64,000 nt of DNA from Phoenix dactylifera (Eukaryota; Streptophyta; Magnoliopsida; Arecales; Arecaceae), in assembly GCF_009389715.1 (NCBI RefSeq), contig NC_052393.1:5704001-5768000 (forward strand), written 5' to 3'. The notes beneath the pieces were generated by a model that saw nothing but the letters and a program-made list of their open reading frames with translations, searched no databases and was not told the origin of the DNA. The position numbers were made by a program, and so were the translations under genes. Shown here piece by piece: positions 1-12,300 of the stretch. Position 1 is the first letter of the stretch; every line of letters begins with the position of its first letter.

Positions 1-699
1 AATAACATAATGTTAAAATACGTGATTTTTAATCTTTGTTCATCGATACTGACAAGGGACACAAACATGCAATTTGTCGTCCATTTTTCCTCCTCAGCAC
101 ATAACGAAATTGGCAAGGCCTGTACATATTCTATAGAATTTGTAAATTAGGCTGCTAAATATTTATTTTGGTACCTCAAAATGTTCCATTTCCCCTGGGC
201 ATATTCCAAACTGGAAGAATTTCCTGACTTCATATTGGTACCTTAGGGACCTGTTGATAATTCCCACCTTAGCAACGCATACCAACTTACATCGCACTTG
301 TAACTTAGGGATCGCTCATAATAAGTTTAAGTTAACGTGTTTACTTAGGGATATAAGTAATTTTCCCTTCCCAACCGATTATTTCCGTAAATTAGTTTGC
401 AGTCATTTTATGAAACTTGTAACTCAAGGATTTGCAGGTAACCTATATAATTTTCCTACTATTTAACACCTGTTTGGTTCCAGCAAGAATAATCCTTGGT
501 CTCCCGTCTCCCACGTTCCGCCTTTCTCCGCTTCTTCTCGGCTTCGAACCAGTGATCTTTGTCGAAACCTGGTGCCGTCTCTACCAACTCCGTCCCTTCC
601 CCAAACCCTAGACCATCCACCAGCGATTACACTGCTCCCTTCCATTCACAGAATCCATAAGCACACAAACACGCGCGGGCGCACGCGTAGAGACGCCCG

Positions 700-738
<39 letters not shown>

Positions 739-1635
739 TTGCCGTGTACAGTCTTTGATCCGATTCTCCCCGGGACCAGACCAGGCCATCAATTCTTTCC
801 CTTGATCGAAGGTCATCTCTCTTTGCAAAGCCCGAGGGGAGGAAGCGAAGGAAGAGAAACCATTAATGACCCAAGATAAATGGTCATAATAATCCCCGAA
901 GCATTAAAAACCCCAGCTACCAATCCAACTTGACATAAATGAAGCAACTGGAACCAGCCAAAATAGTTACAGCAAACCAAACTAGAAAGCAAGGTACAGA
1001 GGCTGACAAGAAAAAGAAGTCAATTCCCGAACCAACACCCTCGTTCCCCGGTGAGACCAGACCCCACGATTGAAGTCTTGGACCTCATCAGAGAACAAGG
1101 GTCACGGCTGGTGCGCTCTTGACTCCCCTCCACCACCTCTCTTCTACTACGACTCAAAATATCCCCTACTGAAACTAGCCAAACTCCTTGTTTTTTCGCT
1201 TATTACAGACTCCTGCATCCAATGTTCTCATGGAAGCTTTCTTCCTTGCCCTAAACTAGTGGGGATCACCCAAGCCCTGCCATTTCACACTGGAAAGACC
1301 AAAATGCCCTTATGCAATAACTAAACTATTGTCTGCAGGTGAAAAATTTGAAAAAACCCACAAGTTTAAGAAAATATGCCTAAAATGATCGGAATGCCCT
1401 CAAGATATCAAGGGTATTCTGGTCATTTTAAGACGTTACGACAGTCAGAATTGCTTCTGTTCGGGGGTTTTGTCAAATCCTCACTCGACCCTGAAAACCT
1501 TAAAAACAAGAAAGAAAAGAAAATTCACTACAACGTTAACCTTCAGAGATCAGCAGAAGAAACTAAAGGGCAGATTGGTAATTTCAAGTGCGGCCGGCAG
1601 GGATCAGGTAACTGGAGCCATGGTCCTTTCCATGA
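1..1635. other. Region 3' of the HD-Zip gene, no gene recognised
   Basis: This stretch holds the 3' flank and presumably the 3' UTR of the minus-strand homeobox gene. I see no convincing coding region. At 660-738 a CA/GA microsatellite follows a C-rich stretch (480-660) containing a telo-box-like AAACCCTA at 602-609. Such a stretch could be leader sequence of a plus-strand unit, but no start codon with a recognisable protein follows. The short open frames here are not recognisable. Confidence 0.4.
711..738. repeat. (GA)n microsatellite
   Basis: About 14 uninterrupted GA units directly follow a short CA run. Confidence 0.9.
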
Positions 1636-4600
1636 CTACTGTTCCAGCGAGGCGATGACCGTATCGACCTTGGCCCCGGCACCGAGAGCGGCGGTGATCT
1701 GGTGCACAGCGTTACCGAGGTGGTTGTTGATGGCGGTGACGCTCGACAAATTAAGCTTTGCAGACGGGACCGCGCTCGCCAGAACCTGCATTCCGACTGT
1801 AAGGAGACAACCGATGGCGGACCCATCGCCGGTGGCACCGACTTCAGTCGTAGGAGGGGGTGCATTGGTGACGCCGGTGGCCGGTGGGCTGGGAGGTGAG
1901 ATGACAAAGCCGGTAGGGAGGAGGGGGATGAAGGATGGGTCTTCTCCACTCATTGCAACTTGGACGGCATCGACATCGATGGTAGCATACACCACGAGGC
2001 TGCCGCCGGAAGGATGGGTGCTGCTCTCTTGCAGCAGGAGCTCCACGTTCTGGGATGAGTTGCTTGCAGCCTAACGTCCATGCGAACCCGTGCATGCAAA
2101 AATACGATTAGGAAAGCATAAGGTTTAGATTAGTATATCTCAAATGAAAGTTTTGACTAAGCATGAAAGGTGTGCGCGCGAGTAAATATGGTGCCGGCTT
2201 GCAGGAGCCTTTGATCACTCGGACACGCACACCACAGAGAGAGAGAGAGAGCACACTGAATGTTGTTTTAATTTAAACGCATGCGTGTCAACGTAACAAG
2301 GGAGAAATGTATAAACTGATGCTTCTTTTCTGACACAAACGGAGTAACGTACTTTTCAGGAAAGAAGAACGTAACAGTCTCAAGTAATAGAAACAAAATA
2401 AGATTAATAAAGACCAGAATCAAAAGATAACTAAGTTTCATTTCTTCGCTGAAAGAATAAAGGAAAATGTTTTTTGTTTTATGTTTTGCTTGAGGATGGA
2501 AGCAGAAAGGTTTATGGGCAACAAGATCAGGAAGTTGAAAATTAGCTAGATGGCTAGCGCTTTCAGAACTCATTCAACGAGGCATCATTGACAGCTCATG
2601 CTGCCACAGCCTTCTGTCCATCATTATGGGGTAAACAATAAATGCCACAGTAAAAGCTATTTAAAATACATGTAGCTTTTTGTTTTGGATATCATGACCA
2701 CTTCTCAATTCGAATAAATGAGGTGAACAAGGCTATCGCCCCAACAGTGTCACAGAAGTAAATTTAATTATTCTATTTCAAAACAACGGTTATATATGTA
2801 TGTACGTATTAATCTCAATATATGTATTCTTTTTAACAACCACAATTTTTGGATCTGTTTAAGTTTGCTTCTCTGCACTCCATATAATAAAAATCATAGA
2901 AGGTAACTTCAGAGATGTTTCAAGGAAAAGAAAAAAAAATCAAGGAAAAAGAATATGATGTTCTTTTCTTCATGAGGTATAAAGGATGATTGGTTGAGGC
3001 ATGAAAGATTTCATGTGTTTGAAGCAACTTTGATAAAACCCTAATCAATTATATGCATCCAAGAATTTTACAAACTTGGTATATCAAAGGAAAAGGAAGA
3101 AAAAAAAGGAAAAAAAGGGGATATATAAAAGAAAATAAGAAAAAAAAAAACATGATGCCTTCTTTTTTTAATTTTGAATATAAATATTTATGCTCCTAAG
3201 GGACTTAAATTTTTATGTTTGGCATTTTTCAGTGACATATTGACGCGGGCATGAGCCAGTCTCAACGTAAGTTACTTAGCTTTCTGTAAGAGTATTAAAG
3301 AAAAGTAGGGTTTAACTTTTCAACTTCATATTTTCACACTGAAGTTTAGCACTTCAAGTTCCTTGTAGGGATCACAAGAATATAAATTTCTTTGTATACT
3401 ATTTATCCTCGAAGGATGCAGCACGTGATACTTATGTAAAATTACCATTAAATTAGCAAAACTATGTATTGTCAAGGAGATCATGAAGAATGTGCATGCA
3501 CACTCTCTTTTTTCCGCTTCTTAGACCAAGGAAAAACATAACAGTATACATAACTCCAAAAAAAAAAAAAACTGAACTAGCATCCGATCTTATTACAAGT
3601 TACTGGTTTTCAGGCCTTAAGCATGGTAGAATCCAAGTAGAACTGATTTAAAAAGATGTAGCAAGAATTGGACTTGAATACTATAAAAGATTTGAAGGAA
3701 ACATTAGGATGTTTAAGTAGGACCAATATTTTCATCCTCATTTTATGGAATAATGATTAGGCAATTGTCTTAGTTTATGTTCTATGAAGCCTTTTTTGTT
3801 AGTAAAATGATATATTTCCAATCACAACATGTTGCATGAGGGATGTGCAAACTCACATTTATGCGCAGAAGAGAGACACAATTTCTTGGATGAGAGCCAT
3901 TTGCAATGTGAGCCACCTCATGGTACGAGTTTCCATTGGAAAGAACGTCAAGCTGCAAAGCGAACTCTTGCCTTATAACTGTTACGAATGTAAAGTAAAT
4001 AATTTAAGTCGAAAGCAAACCATGGAGATTATTATCGTATACCTGAGATCTGCGCCGCTCATCCGTTAAAAGATCAAAGACCTGCTGATGAGAAAATGGA
4101 AGCCATGTTGTAGAAACTGCAGTAAGAATTACACCATTTGGCTGGCCTGGTTCTGTGTTCTTTCTAGTGGTTACCCTAATTGTGTCATCAGAAGAATCAG
4201 ACAATGCTGTCCAAGATTGGACTCCAGTGGTACTGATGTTAGCACACAAGGTTCTTATCATTCTCTGTGATAGCTTCATCATATTCTTTCTTGCCTCTGG
4301 GGAGGGAATAACTGAATCCAGGACATACAAGAGATTATTGTACTATAGTTTATCATAAAACACCAGCAGATGAATATGTCAACATGTACTAAATACAGAT
4401 TTAATCAGAGTGTAAGCCTTAAAGGATAAGCACCTCCAAGATCAGAGATGTTTCTTGCCATGAGGCTTGCAAGCCGCTCGCATTGTCGTTGCAAGATTGA
4501 GACCCAGCGTGTTGCTCCGAATGCCATCCCACTGCTAACAAATTGATCAAAAATCCGATGCAGTGGCTTGTCCTCTACCTCTGCATGTTCTACCCATATC

Positions 4601-7600
4601 ACCTGTACAATCAAGTTGGAATAAGCAAACAGGGTTGCGAGAGATACTTCTCAATAGCTCTTATCTTTTTGTAATGTCTTATAGGTACAAAAAAAACATT
4701 AGGGTTCTATTACTCAAAAAACATAAATAACATTAGGGTTGGTACTTTTTGTCTGGGATTCCCCTCCCTCCTTTATATAAGAAAAAAAGCCATAAGGGTT
4801 GATATAATCAAAGATATCAAGCGTTTGTATTGTACTCCAGTTTCATATATACTACGCATATCCAATTCTTTAGGTTAAAAGAAATGGTAAACATGAGTAA
4901 CAAATACAAAATAGTGTAAAAAGAATCAAAGACAAGGTAGATCATGTTTCATGATTCAATTGTGTCAAAAATCTTGTGGACTATTATGTTTTGATCCAAA
5001 TTATGCAGGTGGCAGTTAACTAAAGAACAACTATACAGTTCTTTCCCCCAAGCTTTAGACTTTATGTGGCATGACTTGGGAAATTTTGAACTAATTTCTC
5101 TTTCGATGTGATCTAAATAACGGTAACAGCGATATAAATGGTTTGCATTTATTTCTAATTCTCTAAAATTTAGTAAGATCTTCTGAAGGAAAAAAGAAAG
5201 CTTTACCTGATACACCAATGGTCAACAGAACTAGACCTTTTCATACATGTGTAATATAAAAAACAATTGCCAGTCTAGGTGAAAAGCTTTCATACCAGTA
5301 AGTCACCCATCTCTTTTACAAGTTATTGATACGATTTTTGATTCCTTAAAACCAACCTGGCATAGTCATCGCCATAAACGGAAAGCCCACTGTTATTTCA
5401 GAGATTTTTTTTGGGTACAATATTACAGAGATTTAAAAGCGGTCTTCTAACTAAGTAGATGATGTGCTTGTAAACAATCTTTCTCCAATTATGGCGACCA
5501 ACACTGTTTAGCTCAATGAAACGAAAATGGGAAATCCTACCTGTGGATGATTTTTAATATCAAAGATCTAGGGTCTTCAGTTATTTCCATTTATAATTGC
5601 TGATGACATGTTTACTTCAACTTCAATTGAACTGAGTGATGTATGCATGCATGGAACTGTGGTTGATTTAATTATTTATTTATTCTTTGTTGGGGTTTGG
5701 TTGGGATGGTGTGGGTGGGGAGGGGACCTAGTTTCTATCAAAATTAATATGACAGCATATCTTTTTTTGTACATATAAGGACACTTTTTCACTCAGATGA
5801 TTGCAATGAAATTTGATTTCTTATTTGACGATGGAAACTAGTCATACCAAAGACTTCATCCTGAGAATACTAGATATTTGCACTAGCTAACCATAGGCTC
5901 AGGCAACCATAAGCGTAGCTTTTTATCATCACTGATGTGAATATTAATTTACCGAAGATCAAGTAATGTATCCCCTTTCATATGATATAAGTACCTCATA
6001 GATAGTTAGACATGGCCATATCATGATTGTGACAAGATTATATGGGAAAAATTGCCTGTGCTCCATTTGCAACATTGCATGTACTTCTTTTCAAGTATTA
6101 TTGCACGCATGTCTGCTTTATACTTGGTATAAAAATGTATGCACCAAAAGCACCACAGTTTTGAGTAACCACATACTTCACATGTGAATGAACACTATCA
6201 CTGTCTACTTTCTATAGCAAAATCAAATATTTCAATCTTGTGAACACATAGATATAAGGCTTTCAGTTGACCACAAATTCTTTCACATGTATACTGTCTT
6301 AGGCCTTAATTCTGCAAGTTTATAGAGTACAAAGTTCTTATGATCGCCTATCTAAAGATGGAAGCTGCAAGACATACCTTAGAGTACCCATTGGGCATAT
6401 CTTGGATGACGCAGCCAGAGGGCCGTCTCCTGTACCGCGGGAATGGCACATCAAGGCTATCATGGAAGCCATCGACAGGGAAATCAACAATCACCCACGT
6501 CCCCTCCTCTGAATTCTGATGGCAATACCGGAAGAAGTATGCTTCGCGTGAAGCCACCAAGGGAGAAGGGAAATGCAGCTCTGCTTGCATCTGCCCATGA
6601 GTACAAGATGCATGAACATCGAAAGATAATTAGCCCAGAAGGCTTATTGCGAAGTATAAATCCATCAAGGCCGTAATGGGTGCCTACCAGATGGAGGGAT
6701 CCATTGCCATGGCCAGAGATTCCGGCAGTTATAATCTGAACAGTTCTAGCCTTAGAAACGATCGAAGGAAATAGTTCCATCCATTTGTTCTAAAAAACAT
6801 CATGCAGCATGGAAAATTAGACATCATTACACATGAACCAAGATATATCCCAAAGAAGAAGAAGAGAAGAAGAAGAACAACAATGAAAAGAACACTAGTG
6901 TATGTTAAACTTACAGCATCTAAGAAGGCATCCACCAATGTGATGCTATTCATTATGACTAATGCAGAATCCCGGGTAGCTTCAGTCCTAAAGTGGCCAT
7001 TCTGGTGTTGCTTCAAATCCATTGGCCAATGAAACGTCCTCGTGTATTCTTCCAAGTCTAGGACCTCCTTAGCAATGCTGCCATTTCGAACCCAGAGCGG
7101 CTCATTGGTGTGGCACATTCTAAGGAGCTGGTCCGCGGCAGTCATTGTTAGATCGAGCGCCGATGGCTTGTCCTGGTCCATGATGAGTGTGCCGGAGAAA
7201 GGCTGGTGGCCATCAGAGATAGGAGGCACAGGGATCATGTCACAGCAACTCACAATGGGGGGCTCGTTGAAGTGCCTCGAGTATATGCCCATGTCAAGGT
7301 CCAGAGACGGAAGCAGGAGCGGCGCCGGCCCCAATGGCTGCACTGGCCGGCTGCCATATCGTGATGTGATGCAAGATAAACGCTCCAGCTGCAGATGGAA
7401 GCGAACAAACCTATCATCTACGAAATATATGATCATATGTACTTCACGAACTCATTATCCATGGATATTCGGACCTTTTGGGGTTTTAGGATTTAGAAAC
7501 TTAGAATTGATCGGTAGTTAGCACAAAACACAACGGATTATAATAGAGTACTGAAGAATAAGTGGTAAAGGATTGATGGTGCTAAGATCATCACTATCAC

Positions 7601-7636
7601 TCCTTTCTCTCTCTCTCTCTATCCATCCATCCATCC

Positions 7637-7685
<49 letters not shown>

Positions 7686-8476
7686 CCGGTTTTAAGGTCA
7701 AATGAAAACAGATTAAACAGCAGAGAATAGGTAAGTTATGTGCTGCTTATAGAAGTAAAAGAGCAGGAGATAAATAAAGGAGAAAACCCTCTGGTCAAAC
7801 ACATCACTGTTTAACGTTGACAGCTGACGGCATCCAACGACTCCAGAGACCAAACATGAGACCTGGATCCTCTCAAGTTGGTGAACTGGAAAGTCAAGTT
7901 GGGCAATCATGACCGTCCGTATATTGTGCGACGGCCATGACGCAGTGGGACCGTGAACTGCACGGGTCTCCCACCCCGGCACATCGGTCGACTCCACCAT
8001 GCAGCCGGAGCACATGCACGTGCACGAGCAGCGCGGAAGGAAGCTCCAATGTTGACCAGAAAAGCCTTGGCACACGTGTCAGAGCAAGCCGCACGTGTTT
8101 TAGAATAGGATAGGATATGCGATTTGGGAGGGGACGGATTCCAGGGGTCTGGTATTACCTCGTCCTTGAGGCGGGCATTCTCGATCCGGAGGTGCTGCTC
8201 ATCGAAGGACATCTCGCCGAGGATGGCCGGGCCACCGCAGTTGGGGCAGACGACGTTCCGGATCGCCGCCTGGAGACGAAAATTCTCGTTCTTTAGGCTC
8301 TCGTTCTCGGCCCGGAGAAGCACATTGTCCTGCCGATCTTGGTGCGCCTTTCGTTTTGCACACCACCACCACCCACATACCACCACCATCAGTGACCAAA
8401 ACAATAATTAAACTTCTCCTTATGTCACACGTATGGGACACACGTGTTACGATAATTTTAAATATACATATGTATA

Positions 8477-8511
<35 letters not shown>

Positions 8512-9306
8512 TTATGTGTGTGTATATATATATATATGAAATAAAAAAAAAGGCGTGTGATAAATAATGGTGGGTGGAGGCGTTGCTAAGTTAAGTACCT
8601 TCATCTGGGTCCGGCGGTTTTGGAACCAGAATTTGACTTGGCGGGGTTTAAGGCCAAGTTCCTGGCTTAGTTTCAGCCGCTGCTTGTCGTCTGGGTGCGG
8701 ACATTCCTTAAATAACCTATGTTTAACATTATTCCAAATCTTGAGAAACGGAAAATTAAAAAATAACCGCAGTTCTTCTTTTGTTTTGGAAGGAAAAAAA
8801 CTTTCTAAAATCTGTGAGAAAAAAGAGGGGGGAAATGGAAATGGTGGTGGAAATCTCACGCTTCCATTGTTTGAATCTGACGAGAGGTGTGACGGTGGTA
8901 ACGCTTCTTCTTCGCCGGCGGTTGCAGCTGCTGCTGCTGCTCATTATCTTGCTCCTCGCCGCAGCTGATTCCGTCCACGTGTCCACTCCCCGACCCGCTC
9001 TCCATCTCCTCTTCCTTGCCTCCTCCTCTTCCCATCACCATCGCCCCCTCCTCCTTCTGCAGTACAGCGGAAACCGCCATGCTTACACTCCTCCCTCGCG
9101 ACGACTTACCGTTTTAGAAGATTATGGAATAGGAAGGAAGAGTAACTCACCGGGACTATGGCAGGGAAGGAGTGGAAGGGCATGTTGCTCATGAAACTGA
9201 AGCTAGGGTTTTGGATCGGCGATGAAAAGAGCGAATCGGGGGAGACAGCGTTCGCTCCGCCGCCTCCTCCCACCATCGACGACAGCACCTGGCAATCTCC
9301 ATACAT
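1636..9306 (-). CDS. HDG5: HD-Zip class IV homeobox-START protein, HDG5/ROC3 type (11 exons)
   Basis: Transcription factor of the plant HD-Zip IV family, which acts in the nucleus of epidermal (L1) cells. Exons run from high to low coordinates: 9306-9151, 9056-8860, 8716-8599, 8347-8159, 7388-6915, 6789-6688, 6590-6378, 4602-4434, 4311-4043, 3952-3857 and 2070-1636. All introns are GT-AG and the phases join into 2418 nt (805 aa plus stop), close to the usual length of the family. The start giving MYGDCQ was chosen because it matches the family N-terminus; an in-frame ATG at 9333 would add nine residues. Homeodomain lies at about 101-158 (KKKRYHRH, then [10 protein letters not shown] at 148-157). 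The leucine zipper-loop-zipper lies at about 160-225, with CPNC at 191-194. The START domain runs from about 296 to 540, followed by the HD-SAD region and a conserved C-terminus ([31 protein letters not shown]). Exons 1 and 2 are Gly/Gln-rich. No break was seen. The family and the HDG5/ROC3 subgroup are recognised by motif memory, not by a search. Confidence 0.93.
2071..3856 (-). other. Intron 10 of the HD-Zip gene
   Basis: A 1.8-kb AT-rich intron with GT next to 3857 and AG next to 2070. It contains a short GA run near 2238-2250 and A-rich patches (2920-3160). No coding or transposon signature was recognised. Confidence 0.75.
4603..6377 (-). other. Intron 7 of the HD-Zip gene
   Basis: A 1.8-kb AT-rich intron within the START-coding region. 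It splits the GYSK / VIWVEH stretch between exons 7 and 8. No other gene or clear repeat was seen in it. Confidence 0.75.
7605..7685. repeat. Compound CT / ATCC / ATCT microsatellite in HD-Zip intron 4
   Basis: A CT run is followed by about four ATCC and more than twelve ATCT tetranucleotides. It lies inside the intron between exons 4 and 5 (7389-8158). Confidence 0.9.
8010..8100. promoter_or_regulatory. Cluster of ACGT-core motifs in HD-Zip intron 4
   Basis: Three ACGT-core motifs (GCACGTGC near 8016, ACACGTGT near 8074, GCACGTGT near 8092) and a W-box-like TTGACC near 8053 lie in a GC-rich island of an otherwise AT-rich intron. G-box/ABRE factors (bZIP, bHLH) bind such cores. That this island is a regulatory element is inference. 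Confidence 0.25.
8486..8537. repeat. (TA)n/(TG)n microsatellite in HD-Zip intron 3
   Basis: Two TA runs are separated by a TG-rich spacer, in the intron between exons 3 and 4 (8348-8598). Confidence 0.85.
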
Positions 9307-11958
9307 CCTTACTTCCCTCCTACCAGATCCCAACTCCTCTTCCCCCCTAAAAAAAAATGACCCAGAATATTAATCTTCCCTTATGTTACACTAACAATAT
9401 TCTTCCCATCGCCGCCGCTGTCTCGTCCGGAACTTGACCCGAATCAGACAAAGAACACAGAGAGGAAGAGATAGTGAAATAAGACCAAGAGAGAAAGAAA
9501 AAAAAAGAGAGAGATCTGGGATGCGCTTCCAAGAGAAAGAAATATAAAATAGAAGGGAAACAAAAGGGAAAGAGAGAGAAGGGGAAGGAGTGACGAGTGG
9601 AAAAAATAAATACCGCGGTGGTGTTTTTCGGGAAATGGGGTACCGGAGGGGAAGCCCTTATTCTTCCTCTACTTCTCCCTCGGTCGCCTGCTTTCTTTCT
9701 TGCAGACCGACGACCCTTTGGTTTCTTTCTGTCTTCTCTCTCCCTCCTCTATATTTCCTTCTTCTCAAAGGCAAACGCAAAGGCAAAGGCAAAGGCAAAG
9801 ACAAAGGCAATGGCAAAGGCAAAGGCAAAGGCAAAGGCAAAGGCAAAGGCAGTCCCCTTTCTTTCTCTCTCTCTATATTCCTTCTCTATTTCTCTCTTCC
9901 TCTCCCTCAGTTTGCCATCACATTTACTAGGTAATTACTAGTTTTTACCGTACCGGGTAAATGCGACTTTAACTAGGCGGGGACAGGAAACGATCCTCCG
10001 CCGGAGAATCCGCCCCCGAGAGAAACCGCCACGTGGCAGTGGGCGGGGGAAGGTTTATTCGGGTGACCGCCACCACCGCCAGTGCCCAAAGTCAAACCCC
10101 CTCGGCTTCTTTCCGGCTTTGCTCTCAAAGACTTCCTTTCTCATGGTCTTCTTCTACGCCATCCTAGAGAGAGAAAAGGTCCATTGATTGAACGGGCAGG
10201 ATTGTTCGACTGGCTCGAGAGCCCTGGTTTAGTAGAGAGAGAAACCATCAAGGTGGAGATCCATGGAGGGTGTCTTCTAATATAAACGGCTCAACTGAGT
10301 TAAAATGTCAGCTTTAAGTTCCCAAGTATAACTGTTTGGTGGAACTTTTTTTTTTTTATTTTTCTTGGGTTTGAAATGGACAGACGTTATCTTTGGATCT
10401 TTGACCGCTGAAAAAACATGTAACCGATTGGCTGCTAATTTGTCGGTTTATCATCGTGATCACGTAGAATATGCCCCTTTCTCTTTTTTTTTTTTACCTT
10501 TTTTTTTTCAAACCTGGACAGCCGCATGTTTGAGAGCAAAAGGCGATTAATCTAAAAATTTATCAATCCCAATCTAAGTTATTTATTAAACAGATTAAAA
10601 ATTTAGGTTTGATTTATTATTAAACAGATAATCTGGTTGGATCCGCATAATCTATTTATTAAATAAGTCAAGTCTAATTAAATAGACTGGACAGATTAAA
10701 TGAGTTTTTATCAAATTAAATATATTTAAATATGTTAAAAAATTTAAATAGATCGGATTAAATAAAATAATAATAATGTAAATATATTATAAATAGATTA
10801 AATAGATCGAATCATAATTTGATCAAATTATTAAATAGATTAAAGATCTAAATTTGGATCTCACCTATCTAATAAAAAAAGTATAAATAAGTTGCCTCAT
10901 TTATGATCTAAATTTATTTATGTCAAATTCAAAACTACTTAAATAGTTCTTTACAAATCAGATCATAAATTGCCTCCTGGAGTTCCAATTAAGATCTATC
11001 TATTTCCATCATATAATATTATATTGGAATTTACAAGATGTCAGTATTGAATTTTCTTCTCGACAAAAAAAATCTCGCCATAACAAATTCAGAAACTAGG
11101 GTGCAGTGAAGGAAGATGTTGGTACATCATTTAATATGACAAGTCTAGTAGAATAGCGAATTTGTTGCACCTCTTCATCATATCTACATTTATTGAATTC
11201 TTTTTAAACCAAATTGATATCATGTCTATGAAAAGAAAAGTATATATTGGTCGGTTTATAAAGCTTATCACATAAAATGATCCACCTAACAATACCATGT
11301 GATGAAATATACTTTACGAGAATAATTATGCCAATAAATTCCCATCAAGTTGTTCTGCAAAAACACTAAAACAACTAACTTGAACAATATTATCATATTA
11401 ATGGATGTAGTTCCATGTAATATTATGTCAGGTGGCATTAATCCAACTAGACAAAAGCTTCTAAATGCTCCTAGACAATTCCGCGGGCTCCACTCCTTTT
11501 TGTGGTCTACACTCCTCTAATATAAGTTTAACTTAAAACCTTTTATACCTCGATTCTTCTAACCTTCTCCTTTTTTGAGAACTCTAACGGTGGAACTTAA
11601 TTTGGAACAAAGAACAACATTTGGGAGCGAACTTTCAATACCAAAAATAGATTTTACTAGTATTATGTCGGGCTCATCCATCCATCTCATGGTAGGAACA
11701 TACATTGTAAAGCCTAGCAAAGAAAATATGAACCAGACTTGGTCCATTGATCGGCCTGGAATGGCCTGAAGGCCCGTGTAGGATCCGAATAGGACAGAGC
11801 CCTCCTCGAACAAAGAAAAGAGGACTCCTCCTCCTCCTTAGATTCTGCCAAAGATTAAGGAACCCTAGTCTCCGCTCTATGTAAGGGCTTTCCACCTCAC
11901 ATTCGAGCACCACCGACGATCACTGACCACCGTCGTCCCTTTCCTTCCCTTTTTGCTC
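9307..11958. other. HD-Zip 5' flank and AT-rich intergenic DNA
   Basis: The first 600 bases upstream of the HD-Zip start are purine/pyrimidine-biased (GA/CT-rich), as expected for a plant promoter or leader. A G-box core CACGTG lies near 10032. From 10550 to 11050 the DNA is very AT-rich with many variants of TTATTAAACAGATTAAA, a decayed local repeat. 11575-11770 has an open frame weakly like a copia reverse transcriptase tail, too degenerate to call. No gene was recognised. Confidence 0.4.
9765..9851. repeat. (GGCAAA)n hexanucleotide array upstream of the HD-Zip gene
   Basis: About fourteen GGCAAA units with a few single-base variants lie about 460-545 bases upstream of the HD-Zip start codon. 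Read as protein it gives Lys-Gly, Ala-Lys or Gln-Arg dipeptide strings in different frames, which mark it as a microsatellite and not a gene. Confidence 0.9.
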
Positions 11959-12300
11959 TTTTTTTTTGGTGAATCGGCTTCTCACTACATACGACGATGA
12001 GAGAGCCCAGAACTATCGCAAAGTAAACACAATCTAATGCCTGTGGCATATGATCGGAAGGACTCTAAGATACAAAATCAGAGTGATGGGCTGCATAGGA
12101 AGCGATCTAGTCCGCAGCCCTGTTTGTCTCTCGAAGCACATGTGAAATCCGAAGCAAATCTAACTCCTCCCCCATGCTTCAGAAGTTCCGGAGTAGTAGG
12201 TGCAAGTCCAACCTAGCCTGTCGGCAGCGGATCCAGTCCACCACTATGGTCAAGTCACCCTCTAGGAATATCCGCGGGGCTTCCAAGTGGACTCTAGCAT
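11959..12300 (-). mobile_element. 5'-truncated LINE fragment (RNase H end)
   Basis: Read on the minus strand, one frame gives FLEGDLTIVVDWIRCR, followed after disruptions by RETNRAAD and IASYAAHHSDF. This matches the RNase H C-terminus of plant L1-type non-LTR elements, with the EGD and AAD acidic motifs. A T-run on the plus strand at 11959-11968 is the poly(A) tail. Internal stops show it is dead; all upstream parts of the element are missing. Confidence 0.7.

Noticed and set aside
1376..2074. Plus-strand 232-codon open frame
   Set aside because: Antisense shadow of the last HD-Zip exon, whose minus-strand frame matches the family.
9590..9934. Open frames of Lys-Gly, Ala-Lys or Gln-Arg repeats
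   Set aside because: They are translations of the GGCAAA microsatellite in three frames, not proteins.
9930..9966. Possible L1 boxes upstream of the HD-Zip gene
   Set aside because: TAAATGCG and TAAATGTG differ from the TAAATGYA consensus at the last base.
11575..11769. Frame weakly like a copia reverse transcriptase tail
   Set aside because: Only a few residues (SSIHLMV, PSKEN) agree; too degenerate to call an element.
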